DNA of 64,000 nt from the NCBI GenBank assembly GCA_030770545.1, contig CM061097.1:1302501-1366500 (forward strand), in the 5' to 3' direction. Position numbers and translations under genes: made by a program. This DNA is from Macropodus opercularis (Eukaryota; Chordata; Actinopteri; Anabantiformes; Osphronemidae). Of the stretch, positions 1 to 12,400 are shown piece after piece. Positions within the stretch are counted from its first letter, which is position 1. Every line of letters begins with the position of its first letter. The notes under the pieces are model-generated. The model searched no databases. It was not told the DNA's origin and was given only the letters and a program-made list of their open reading frames with translations.

Positions 1-559
1 TTTGTAAAGAGCTAATGACAAGACAATGGAGACCGGATGATTTCAAATATACTACTAATGAGCCCCTGTGTGCTTCCTGGAGAATCCTGACACACATACA
101 CACTCATGCTTAAGATAACAGATGATATGTTGTCAGACCAGGAGGTAGACACCCAGCAGACAGATAGTACATACTCTGTCCATCTGTCTTTCATACCCAT
201 AAAGAGAAGTATATACTGTTGCAGGCATAATTCACAATTTCACTCGCTAACACACATACACACACACAAACACACACACACACACTGTCTGGCTCCTTCT
301 GTATAATTACAATGTTGAGTTCCTAATCCGTGGATTGAAAATCTTCTTCCCTTTCAGCAGTGACTGTGTATAGACTTCTTCTCAGACAGTGTCGCAGAGG
401 GAGCGTGATGATGAGGGGAAACAGTACGAGTGAAGAAGGGAGGGAGAAATAATAAACGACCAGCTTAACTGGTGAGGCTGTAAGCAGAAGAAAATAATAT
501 TTGTCCAGCCGGACAGGCCTCCCTTTGTGCAGGCTAAATGAATGTTGAGCTTTCTGTCT
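1..559. other. Upstream intergenic or 5' flanking sequence, no gene seen
   Basis: I see no coding exon on either strand. There is an imperfect CA-rich microsatellite at about 250-285. In human, a neighbouring gene (SLF1) is, from memory, divergent from KIAA0825. I looked for its N-terminal BRCT-type sequence on the minus strand here and did not find it. Confidence 0.5.
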
Positions 560-870
560 GCCCTGTCAGTGAGAGTGGCATAGACTGCACGCGGCGGCGA
601 AGGAGCGGAGCGGAGCGCCGAGCTGTTTGGAGTTTGACAGGGATTATTAAAATCAGAGCAGATGATGAGGAAAGGGGCGAGAGGTGGAGTGTGAGAACGC
701 CAAATTGACACAGACACTCTCCATTACCTTCCACTTGACTCGCGTTGATGACAATGTTGATATGAGACCCAGCAACGTGGCGCTTGCCCGGGATTGGCTG
801 TTAGGACGCGCGTTAAGCACCACAGGCTGGTGTTGCTGGTGCAGCCCTCAGTTCTGTCAGAGACGTAAGG
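560..870 (+). promoter_or_regulatory. Probable KIAA0825 promoter / non-coding first exon region
   Basis: This is the most CpG-rich patch upstream of the coding start, with GCGGCGGCG-type sequence around 590-620 and CGCG runs around 805-815. It contains GATTGGCTG (792-800), the reverse complement of an excellent NF-Y CCAAT box. A good splice donor, GAC|GTAAGG, follows at 864/865 and could end a 5' non-coding exon joining the acceptor at 1338. Coding exon 1 does have an acceptor upstream of its ATG, so a 5' exon must exist. Which strand(s) initiate here cannot be seen. The call rests on composition and motifs only. Confidence 0.4.
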
Positions 871-1338
871 AGATGTGTTGTTTATTTAAAGCCTCGAGTG
901 AAGAGCACCTCACCTCATTGTTTATTTACTTGCTCTATTTTTTCCCTGTGTTAGTGTAGTGTCAGTAGGTGGAAATGGTGAGAGGCTGAGCCAATGCATT
1001 TTGATCAGGGGTCCTCCTGACACATGATTTCTGAAGGAAAAGGACAGATGATAAGCGTCCTGCTGCTTCAGGTGTTTCAGGTGCGATCGATTTGTGTCTC
1101 CTAATAAGAGTCTTGTTTGAGGAAATTTCAAATTACCACATGACTGCGTGTGTGAGCGCGTCCAGAATGTGTTAGTGTCTTGACAGACAGCTGTGATAAT
1201 AACACTCCAGATTACAGCTGACACTGTTGATTTAATCCTGACACTAGCGTTGCCTTTTGCCTTATTCTGATAGTAGCTGTTACATGTCATGCAGCGTGTT
1301 TGGATGCTTTAAAGCCAACTATCTGTCTGACTCTCCAG

Positions 1339-1482
1339 GTTCTTCTCTTCCATGGAGTGGCCGGGGGATTTTCCTGACGATCGTGCCTTCGTGGAGCTGC
1401 TGGTTCCCGGGTTTTCCAGTGAACTGGACTTTGACCACTTTCTAAAAAGCACAGAAGAGAAGCTCAATCTCAATGCCAGCAG
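1339..1482 (+). CDS. KIAA0825: KIAA0825 coding exon 1 (13 nt 5' UTR plus CDS 1352-1482)
   Basis: The acceptor CTCTCCAG ends at 1338 and the ATG is at 1352, followed by G at +4. The exon encodes residues 1-43, starting MEWPGDFPDD and containing an acidic/hydrophobic stretch (ELLVPGF, ELDFDHFL). It ends AG|GTCAGT at 1482, phase 2. The N-terminus aligns with the human start MDWDDEY as remembered, which supports this ATG. Confidence 0.85.
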
Positions 1483-4182
1483 GTCAGTTAGTATCAAACG
1501 CATCAAACTTTAATTTTAAGCCTCATGACGTCAAAGCCAGACTGACATTAAGCACTGTCCCAGCTGACAAAGGACTTTGTGGCGGTGGAGTTTTTAAAGG
1601 TTTATGATGTAGCCTCACGTTTCTTTCTGAGGTTTTCAGGTGACTGGCAGGAGGCAGAAAGCAACGTAATGCACAATTTAATATGAGAACACTGACACAA
1701 TAATTGTTAAATAAATGTTAAACAGCATCTTTGACAAAACACAATTAAAGATTCATGTTTGTGTTGATGCATTTTATTACTTCTCAGACAATTATCACGT
1801 GTGCTATGAAGTTGGTTTCTGTTCTGTGCAAGGTTTACCACAGGGAAGGAGGTGAGAAAACAAGCTCACATTCTTTTTATGCTGATTGTGTGCAGACTTA
1901 GAAGAACCTCTAACAGTCAAAACATCTCAACAAGCCCCGTAAATACTATACAGTTAATATAAAAGAATGGGATTTTAGAGAAACGCCTGATATCGCATAT
2001 TGTGTATTGATGGACCTGCGACCTGACTCTCAGCTGGGACAGACTACAGCACTTACCTCTTACCAGCCGTGAAAATGGACGGATAAATGTTATCTTACAC
2101 TCTTATACTTGCAGGACGTCTCAGCGGCAGCACAGCGCACCTCAGATGATAAATCATTAAATGTTGAAATAGTTTTAGCGATAACGACTCGTTTTGTTTT
2201 GCTGTGAAAATATTGTCCGATAAATTAAAACCGAAGCAAGAATCATGCAGATTTTATTTCTTAATTACTTGAAGAGTAATATTGTCCCCTTATGACAGAA
2301 AATGTGGTGTGCCAACTTAAATTAGATTTTTTTTCCTTCCTGTTCGCCATCAGGGAAAATTGAAATAGAGACCTGTGTCAATAATGGCAGACAGGTATAG
2401 TTGGAGAGCACAAATAGATTGATAAAGAGAGACATGGGGATAAGAGAAGAAAAAGAGAAATCTATATTTCAGGTCTTTTATCGGTTGTGGCGTTGTGAGG
2501 CTGAGGGCAGATGATGAAGGACAGGCTAAATGTAGCAAGTGAACAAAGCCTCACTCTGGCACCATTAGTGTCTGGGACTCATCCCTTCCTCACTCTGTCT
2601 CTCTCCGTGTCCCTCCCCTTCTCTCTCTTTCTTTCCTTCCTCCTTCTAAATGGGAACATAATAATTGAAGATTCCACATCTTGAAACGAAACCCCTTGGG
2701 TAGGTAATTCAAGGCTTATTACCGAAGGCCGGGCCATTTTTCTGCTTTCTAAGCATTAAAGGGTTATTTTGTGTTCCTGCAGATGGGAGAAGGATAACCA
2801 TTATGAGAACAAAGCGCCCAGATAATGGAGAATGGGGCTAAAAATAAGGCAATCCTCCTCTCGCCGTGGGGAACCACTGGTCAGTATCTCTGTCAGGCTT
2901 CAGCTAACTTCTCCCAGAGTATTTCAGGACAGCCCTTTTACTGTTGGGACACATCCAGGCAAATGAAATCTTGCAAGGTCTCCCCTCGACCAGGGTGGGC
3001 TGCAGACGGAGACGCACCTTAACACACACCTACGGCTCCCTCACCTGCTGCGTAATTGACTTATCGGTGTCTGGGACAAATTACGGAAGAAGCCGAGAGG
3101 AAAGGGAAACCGAGAGATGGAGGAGACAGAGCTGCCCACACCCGTGAAGGACTTCAACCTGTCTCTGGGTCAAAGTGACTGGCCTGCTCTCAGTTCTCAG
3201 ATGTCAGAGATTTGCCAAAGAGCTGCTCCCTAATTGAATGAGATTAAGATAGGCTGACAACGGAGCTGGCTCCCCCAAATTGAAACGCTGTAATCCATTA
3301 GTTTTCATCAGATGGGACAGTAGCGCGGTGCAGGGTCGGGTGGGGAGCGGTGGGCCACCAGGAAAAGACCACTAATGAAGTGTCAGCGCAGGCTTGGAGA
3401 CCACATCCAGCCCGTTTCACACTGGCAAGGCAAATGGCTCTCACTAGTTGCCTGCCAATCTGGATCAGTGCACAATATCAGTGGTTTTAAATTCGATTGT
3501 GTGCGTGCAGGCACTTCTGATTTGTAAGCGTTTGAGCTGCTTTTCACTGAGCAGAAATGCCCGTGTGCAGTCCTCAGTGTGTAGTGGACTCTGTGTTCAG
3601 CTGTGTGTGCGACACGTGTGTTCAGTTAGTATATCAGCTGTATCTGGTCTCCGGTATCGCTGGCCGGGCCGGGTGGCTAAAGGGCTGAAGCCACTAAGTG
3701 GGTGACAGGATGGGATCTGTTTTCAGTCTGCTCAGTCAAGCTCATTCACTCCTTTTCCTCTCACAGAATGGGGCCTTTGATGGAGGAGATATTTAGTTCT
3801 CAGGCGGCTGGTTTGGCACTGACTGAAGCTGGGGCTTATTTGAAAGGGATCTTCCTGCCCCCGTTGCTTGCAGCCCCCTCTCTCCACCTCCTGTAGGCGA
3901 CTGGAGCGCAACAGACAGACAGCCCCACAGCAGCCCACCCACACTAAATTAATTCTGACAAGGAACTTAAGATAACGTCAAAGCGCTGACTAATCGCGGG
4001 ATTGGGTTTCTGTAAGTAAGGGAGCTGTGAAATGTGCCATCATATCTAATAAAAGACCTCCGGTTGCTCCGCTTCTCCCTCAGCGGTGATGAAGATTGGG
4101 GAGGGGGCACGGCTGTGGTGTCAACTGTCTAGCTAGGCCGGTGTGAAAAACAATTAGATTTCATTTCAGCAGTAAAAGAGAG

Positions 4183-4218
<36 letters not shown>

Positions 4219-6381
4219 AGGGTAAAATGATTGACATGTTTGTCAAGAGGCCTGAAGAATCCTCTCCTTCAAATTTCCTCTTTTCCTCATTCTCAGAGTC
4301 TTTTGTTGAGTCCTCCTGTGCGAGTTTTGTCATTACGGGTTCGCCCATTGTCGTCTTGGCACATAAAGCTGAATGGTTTTATTTACTGCGGCTCCTCTGT
4401 TTTCTGCCCATTTCTACTTTCCTCCTCTCCAATTCTCCTTCTGTCTGCTTCCTCTGCCGTCTGAGCTGCTGGCAGTGGAAGTCATCAGGTTCGGAGCTAA
4501 TCCCGCCAAGTTGATTAGGCTGCAGGTAGCTTTTACACCGGCGGGCAAAAGGTCGCAACATTGTAGAGAGCTGGATGGACTTCTTGACACAGACCATCGA
4601 CATTGACTTTATAACTTACAGCACAAGGCCCTAAGGAGGGGTAATTGAAAGGCGAGAGTAAAGAAAAGAAAATTACGAAAGGAAGAGTTTTGAGGAGGAG
4701 AAAATGAAAAGGGGGAATGGAGAGAGAAACACCATGGTGGCAGGGCTTGAAAGTGCCTTAGAAGAAGCACTGGCTGCGGCTGTGGCCATTAGAGCTCATT
4801 GTTTTGTTCAGGAAAGGTGAGAGGAACATAATGGGGAGTCGGCCCAGACAGCAGAACGCGGCCTAAAAGCCATTCCCCTAACTGTCTTACTCTGTGCTGC
4901 TATAGAGGCTTCAAGTCAAGTCTCTTTGTGTGTCCACAGACTGATCTAACGTCTCAGGAAGTTCCAGTTCAGCGGACAACAAATCTCTGATATCACCAAA
5001 CGAACACCGGCTCATAGAATACGTTTTGTGTTTTTAATGAATCTCAGAGAGACGGTGAAAAGTGCGCTACAGATGGAGGCTCGTTCCAGACCTGCTGTGT
5101 GCGTGAAGTCCTGGGGTGAAGCCCAGAACAAACATCTATATTTATGACGTACTATAAACACACGTACCGTGCTGCCGCTTAATCTACAGGGTGATGTCAT
5201 GGCATATGACGGGGATCTGGACTGTACGCTCTTTTGTTTTATTCTTAGTTAGTTTTGCCTACTAGTGTTATTATTCTGCATTTTCTCAGAAAGTCATCCC
5301 TGCTCTATATCAATTCACCAGCGTCCTTCAGCCTTTCTTTAATCTGTCTGATCATTTTACAAACGGTGCCGCTAGCGATCCAGAACCACGCTGGTGGAGT
5401 TTGGACGTCGCTGAAGCTGTGTTTTACAGCCTGCGAGCTTTAGGCCAGCACAATTAACAGTTGCTGCAATCACACGGTCTGGCACTAGTGAACATGACAC
5501 GCATAGAAAAAACATCAAAACATTGTGACAGAGAAACACAGACACACGCAGGATCAGGTGGAAATACCACTAATGCCTGCTACTAAATGTTCTGCTGTGC
5601 TGTGCAAGTCGGCGCTGTATAAAGGACTGTGCTGCACTAAATCTCTCCAAAAGCACATAAATTACCGACTTTATAGTCGGGTTTCTGTCAGTCAGCAAGT
5701 TGGTGTCAAGAGATTAAAGTGAGATGCATCGTCTGACCTGAAGAGAGAGAACAGTAGCATTAGGCAGCGTTCATCCTGGAGGACGACGCTTTGTAACATG
5801 TCTATAACATTTTATCCCCTCGTGTTTTCCCCCTCTGAAATGAAAGTGTGTCAGATTGAACGGTTATTTAATGCGTTGCCATTGAAAGACATCTGGATGT
5901 GTTCATGGCCCAGGAGCAAGCAGGAGGCAGTTTATAGACCTGCGGTAGGGGATGAGCAGTCTGATGGGAAACCATCACCCTGGCTTAGTTTCACGTGCAC
6001 CAACTCACATCCAAGCAGAGAGTGCAGTTCATTTCATTTTCTGCTGGTTATTAATTTGAATACTTGATTAATCTCTTGTCCTATAAAACCTCAAACATTA
6101 TGAAATATGCTCATTGCCCTCAGCGCTACTACTAAACGCACTGTGATACAAACACACACACACACAAAAGCACTGTTCACAACATCTAACATGTTTAATT
6201 ATGCAGATGTATAGGCCTACAGACACACACACAGACACACACAACGTCCTACATGGCCAAATATATATGCATTGATTTGCATGGAAATGACTGAACATGT
6301 CGAGCCCAAAGATGTCATTTCTAATCTATCATATTAAAGGCGAAACAGAATAGCTGATGCAGTCTGTTAAAATCAAAGGAG

Positions 6382-6432
<51 letters not shown>

Positions 6433-9400
6433 TGTCTAGGGAAGGAGTAAGACGTGAGACAGCGAGAAGCATGTGTCTCGGATGCCTGCTGATGCCTGTA
6501 ACGCCACTTCACACCAGATGCTGAGCACACACTCACACACTTGATATAGCGACGTCTGTGTTCATTACTGTTGATGCTTCTGTATCTGTCTTCTCGCGAC
6601 ACAGACTGAATGAAAGAGAGGGAAAGCCAAACACGATGCTCCGTGCACGTCCTCGTTGGTGTATACATACCACTACGTGTACTTGTATGACTGTAATGTG
6701 TTTTTTGCATCATTCCTGCAGAGAATGTTGACTGTGGTGGATTTAATCTCTCTTCGCTGTATCCGCTGATTCACACCAAAACTCCTTTATTTTTCACAGA
6801 ATTTGGTTTATCATATTCCTGTAAAAACTAAACTTGGACATTCTTTTTGCTGCTTGATTCCGTATGTCGCCGTTCATTTTGATGGCAGCTTTACTCCTGT
6901 GGCCCCTAACTAACACCTACGCTGTGTGTCTGCCTTGCATTCAGCATTGAACAGCAGCTAAAGGAGCTGCAGGCCAAAACGGGAGATGTCCATACGGGGG
7001 AGCGTCCACTCAGCCCGTCAGAGTTCTTCCACTTGTTCAATCTCAGGGCTCACACCAGTGTCAGACCTGTGACCACTGGACATCAAGAGCTCATGGACTT
7101 CCTCAGAGCTCTGGTACTATATCACTATGTTTCACAGATGTTAAAACTCCAGCTGAAGAGACTGTTCTGATTATCGTTATGTTGATCACTAATATCTTTA
7201 TTCAGAAACTCTACCTGAGATCGGAGGATGAGGGGAAGGAGCAGGCAACACTTCAGCTCCTCGTGAATCTCTCTGTCCAGTGTGGTGTCTGCTTTCCTTG
7301 TACCTCATCTGCTTCCTCCTCCTCTTCCCCTCTTCTTGCCTCCTCTGTCCCTTTGGTGCACGCAGTCAAAGACGACGCTTTATCAGAGGTAAGTTAGCTT
7401 AGCAGCAAAATGCTAAACCTACTCACTTCTATTTTTGCACACACTCATTCATTTCATATTTCATCCACTCCTTCAGATCCAGGAGGCGTGGGATGAGGTG
7501 CGCCTTCAGCTGCGTCGCCACCTGCTGGACCGGCTGTCTTCCTACAACACAGAGCATTTTGGACCCAGACATATTTCCTCTTTGTCCATTTCTGAACAGG
7601 TCCAATGTCTGCAACAGCTATTATTTCTTTACCCTGACCCTGAAGCGCTCTCATATTACCAGGTGTGGAAAAATAGCAAGCGATATTAATAGCAATATTT
7701 TACAGGCACCTGAATGTTTGATGGTAAAGGTACAGACGTATAGAACTAGTTTAACAAAGCTCCTTCTTTACTTTATTGATTCAGAGCCTAAGAAGCCAGT
7801 CTGTGCAGGTTCTCATTCACTCACTGAACTGCAGCCCAGGTGGTGAGACTGGATTTGACCGACTGGCACTGGGTTTTCGCTCCGTGGTCCCGGCTCTGTC
7901 TCAAGCCATCACGGAGGAGCTCTTCGTCCTTACGAGACTAGCAGAACCAAACACCGTCCTGGGTTTCCTGAATGCAGCGTACCTCAGCACCGTGACCCGA
8001 GAGCTGACCTCCCTGGTGGAGAGAGAATGTGAGACGGCCCTAAGGGACAACACCACAAACAGCAGCAAGATCAAAAAATATTCAGCCCGGTCCCGTGCGG
8101 CTGTAGGTGAGTGTTTATTTAATCTTTCTTTCTTTCTAATTGCTTTCTACGTTTTGTCTGCCTTTTCTCCTTGTTACCAGCAAAGAGAAAGAAAAAGCTT
8201 TTCTAGGGCCAGGGCTCCTTTTAACTTAACTTAAATATAACTTCTCAACTGTTCACCATTTACTTGTGATCCCAGGAGAGGTCCAATGCAATCACAACAT
8301 TTATTAATATTAAAATGCATAACAAGGCAGGAGCACTTCACTCAATACAGACACTAATTAATCGTAGCCTCCCTCTTATTTCGGGGCAGGCGTTCTGTAA
8401 AGCTGTCTGCACAGTGTAGCTACAGTACAAGAACAACATGAGGTTAAGAGGGGAGGAGCATGCGAGCAGCAGTATGATGAAGTACTTATGCAGAATGTGT
8501 CACTGTGGTGGAGCCCGGAGTGAGAACAGAGCAGAGCACACACCGTCGTATGCTGTGTCACTTTTGATACTTAATTGCTCCCATATTCTCCCATTCATTT
8601 CACTGCTTGCTGGGGGGTAAAGGCTGGCAATAAAAAAATGTAAACTCTGTGAGCCATTGTTTACTTTTTCCAAAATTGTGCACATGTCAGCCTCCCTGCG
8701 GGACGGGGAGACGAGTGCTTTTACATCTGCCATTCTTCGATAAACACACCACCAGCCTCGCCTGTGTTTCTCCCCTCCCTCTCTCTCTTTTTCCCGTCTC
8801 GCTCTCTGTTTTTTTACTTTTCCTCTCCTTAAACGTGAGATGAGAGGAGGCAGCCAGGATAATTGGCCATGCGTCAGTTGGGCTGTTTGATCACGTAACG
8901 CGGCGGAGGCTACACACCTACGTGCCGCTCAACAAACCGTCAAATGTAGCACCGGAGGCAGAACACGGCTCCAAAGGGAGCGGGGGACCCGTGCTGTGTA
9001 ATGATGGTAAAATGGAGCAGTTTTGACTGTGCTGGTTATACGTGTGTGTGCATGTGTGTGTGTTCTGCTATCAGCTGCAACAGCTTTAAGGGCTACAAGT
9101 GGGATTACAATTTAGCGTTGTTCATTTCATTTTTTAAGCACCCACCCCCCCAAAACAAAAACAAAAAAATATCTCAGCGACCCAAAATCCACCACCCAAA
9201 TGCCCGGGGCTGCTGAAGAGCAAAGCCTGAACATTAATACATAATCTGCTTTCACACTTTACTGTCTGTACTGTATGCTACACCCATAATTGTCAAAACA
9301 ATTATAACAGTGGAAAAAAACTAGAATTCTATTTTCATTAGCATCCAATGACTCCTCAAATCTCTCCCTCCTTCCCTGCTGGGTTATTGTTTATTTCTGT

Positions 9401-12400
9401 AGTAGAGACAGGCAGAGATATATTTTGATAAGAGCCAAGCCTGGGAGACTGTGCAGGCTCCCAGGGGAGCAGCGCTGTCTGTAGCATCAGCCACTGTCAA
9501 ACCACTGAACCATTTAACAGCGTTCACGGCGAGACCTGCCTCCTCTTTTAACCCCACCGACTCAAAGGCAGGCTCTAACATTGTACCTAGACAGATGTGA
9601 AGGATTTCAGCCCCCGTTTTTCCTTCCTTTTCTCCCCCCCTCTCTTCCTTACACTCTCTCCTGCGTCCACTTCTCTCCTCCCTGTTTCGTTTCTTGTCTT
9701 TTTCCATTTTCCTGTACTTTTCCGAGTGTAATGGGGTGAGCGGTGAGACTGGGGAGTTTGCTAGACAGGTTGGCTGGTCAGGAACAATACAACTTTAAAC
9801 CTTACTGACACGCCTCACTGCGTCTGCAGGTGAGTGGGTGGGCAGGTCTCTGTGTGAGCTAGATTTAGCCAAAACAAAGCAGCATTACACAGTTGCATTG
9901 CGTTTAAGTATTGTGTTGAGGTGTTGTGGCCCTGGTTTTAATGCGTGTTTAATGTTAACAGTCTTTAAAGTTTCTTTGGGGGCTTTTTAGATCGTTACAG
10001 TAACCGTCTCTGCCTTTCTGCCTTTACGTTCATGTTTTGTCTGTAAGTAGCTACTGTAGCATCTTTGCAGGTTCTGCCACCTTTGAACATGAGTCGTGCA
10101 CATCTGCACATTTGTCTTAGAGCCGCGTGCACGTGCTCTAATTGCGAGCTTACTTCGAAAATTGTGTCATCAAGACTCATTTAATTCCTCCCTTTTAAAA
10201 ATGCATCATTAAATTTCCATATGGCATCACCAATTTGCATATGTATACAGTACAGAGATCTATGTTTTTGTGGCACATCAAAAGCTTTTTTCCAACTTCC
10301 CTGCATACAGGTGTACAATTTATTCCCCAGCAATCGACCGCTGGGGTGAAGCCGGGGTTATGAAATTCTGTTCAAACACTTTGCAACGTTGTGATAGCCC
10401 TGATTTAAATTCCTCTTCCGCTAATTTCCCCATATGACTATGTCGGCAGCTCCCTATAGATAAAAATGGATTGAGTTAGAACATGTATAGTAAGCACATT
10501 CACCCCCAGCCCCCTCACCCTCTCTGGCTCTTTGAACTCTCTTAGAGAAAGCACAGCAGCCTATTCAGTGGGGAGCGGGAGATAGCTAGGCTAAGGCTCT
10601 GACTGGCGTTGGAGGTGCTTGTGGGGATTGAGGCTACTTGGGAATGGCGTTTGTTAATATTTAATAAGAGCAGCTCCTCACTAGATCATATCTCTGCCTG
10701 AGTTTATACACACTGTCAGCCAGGGACGTGCACCTGCATGCTGCCATGTAGTTATGCGCGAGGCAGCGGGGTCTGTGTGTGTCTGTGTGTGCATGTGGTC
10801 ATGTGTGTTTGAGTGAAGTGTATGGAGGACGCTTTTTAATCTGCTGCTTTTCTGTCCCTGCTGACAATGAGCCCTTGTTTAAGAAAGTTACCACGCGTAG
10901 CGTGTTGTTGTTTACTAATCTTAATGTTCATCATGGCTCCAATGAAATCGTAGAAAAGACGTGAGTTTCGAGGCCCTTGAGAATGTGTATTATGCGTATT
11001 CCCCCATATCCTGCGAGCGGTCACAATGGCCTTTGTGTGTCACTCTTGAAAAGCTCGAGGATATGAACATTTCTATTGAGAAAGCACAGACAAAAATGGC
11101 TTATTGAGAGCAGCAGCACTTTGTGATGAGCAGTGAGTGCGATTCGCCTTGAAAGGCTTGAAAACAATAATGGGAACAAGGGCACTAAACAAGTGGGCTT
11201 TAATGAAATGCTCCCATCAAGACAATACTTCGCTCCATGTTCTTCATCCAGGCTGCACAGTTCAAGTACACAGAGGAAGACAGAGAAATCTCAACCCCAT
11301 CTCACTGTCGCTGTAGTATTCCCCACACAGAATCAGAAACAAAGACAGGCCCACACGACGACAACACACACAACGAAATACCTTGATGACAGCTGCCTTT
11401 CCTCTTGGTAGGAAAGCTTGATTGAGATGGCTGCTTTCCTCATCTTGTGAAGGGTGGGTGGCCCATGTGGCCTGGTGGGACAGCGCCCAGGGAAAAGACC
11501 ATAAGACGCCAGAGTTTAGGTGGCTCGTGTGTCATACAGTGCACTGTGGAACCTCAGCAGGGGGCCTCCCATAATAAGGCTGTCTGGGAGAGCAGTGGGC
11601 CGCAACTGACGAAGAGGACCCCAGCTGTCACGAGTCCTAGCGGGCGGTCTACGGTGGCACATCGGTCCACTGCCATACACACACATACAGCCACGAAGGC
11701 TCCCACACGACCCTGCTTGACATCCTACGAGATGAGACTCAAAGAAAGAAAGAAAACCACACACCAAACTACTCAGCGGCTGTTGAGTCACAGTATAAGT
11801 TCTGATTCTGATTTATCCGCTCATATTGATATTTCAGCCAGTGGGTATGGTGGCTAACATCTGCATGTGATTCATCATGATGCGAAAACCACACACTTGA
11901 AAGCACACAGCCGTTGTAGGAGAGACCGGACGGCCGATATGCTGCTGTTTAATGAAGGCAACATTCTAGACATTAAAATCTGGTTGTGCTGAAAAAGTCT
12001 GATAAATAAAAAGTGACCTTAGTGTGAAGATGAGGAAATAATTCATCAGTGTTAGTTGTCTGCTTGATGCTAACAAGGGTAAAATGATTAGAACTAAAAA
12101 GATCATTTAACAAATATAGAAATGACTTGTTTTCGTCAACAGAATAGACAGTGAGTGTGTAGCTGGATGGCTTGTCCTTGACCAGGACAGAAATTCTGGA
12201 TCGATGTCTTCACTGTAACATCACACCAGTAAAAACGAGTATCTATAATCTCCACAGATTCTTTATGGCTGTTGCTGTCACAGTCCTTGGAGCTATGCAG
12301 GCCTGTGAATCTGTTTGCATATAAACCAATGATTTTTGTTCTTTACCAAGTTGGCACTAGACAAGGACGGGCTGTTTATTGTGCCATAGACGTCATAGCC

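Larger units (their letters stand above)
1483..6944 (+). other. Intron 1 (5.46 kb)
   Basis: No coding exon is recognised. It contains a GT microsatellite (4186-4217), a longer one (6383-6431), a canonical G-quadruplex motif (3333-3354) and a MEF2-like CTAAAAATAA (2838-2847). The stretch around 2640-3060 is A/T-motif rich and non-repetitive, as conserved non-coding DNA often is, but conservation cannot be judged from one sequence. Confidence 0.75.

Noticed and set aside
382..717. Minus-strand 111-codon open frame as a possible upstream neighbour (SLF1) first exon
   Set aside because: It does not resemble a BRCT-type N-terminus and has low-complexity Ser/Pro composition.
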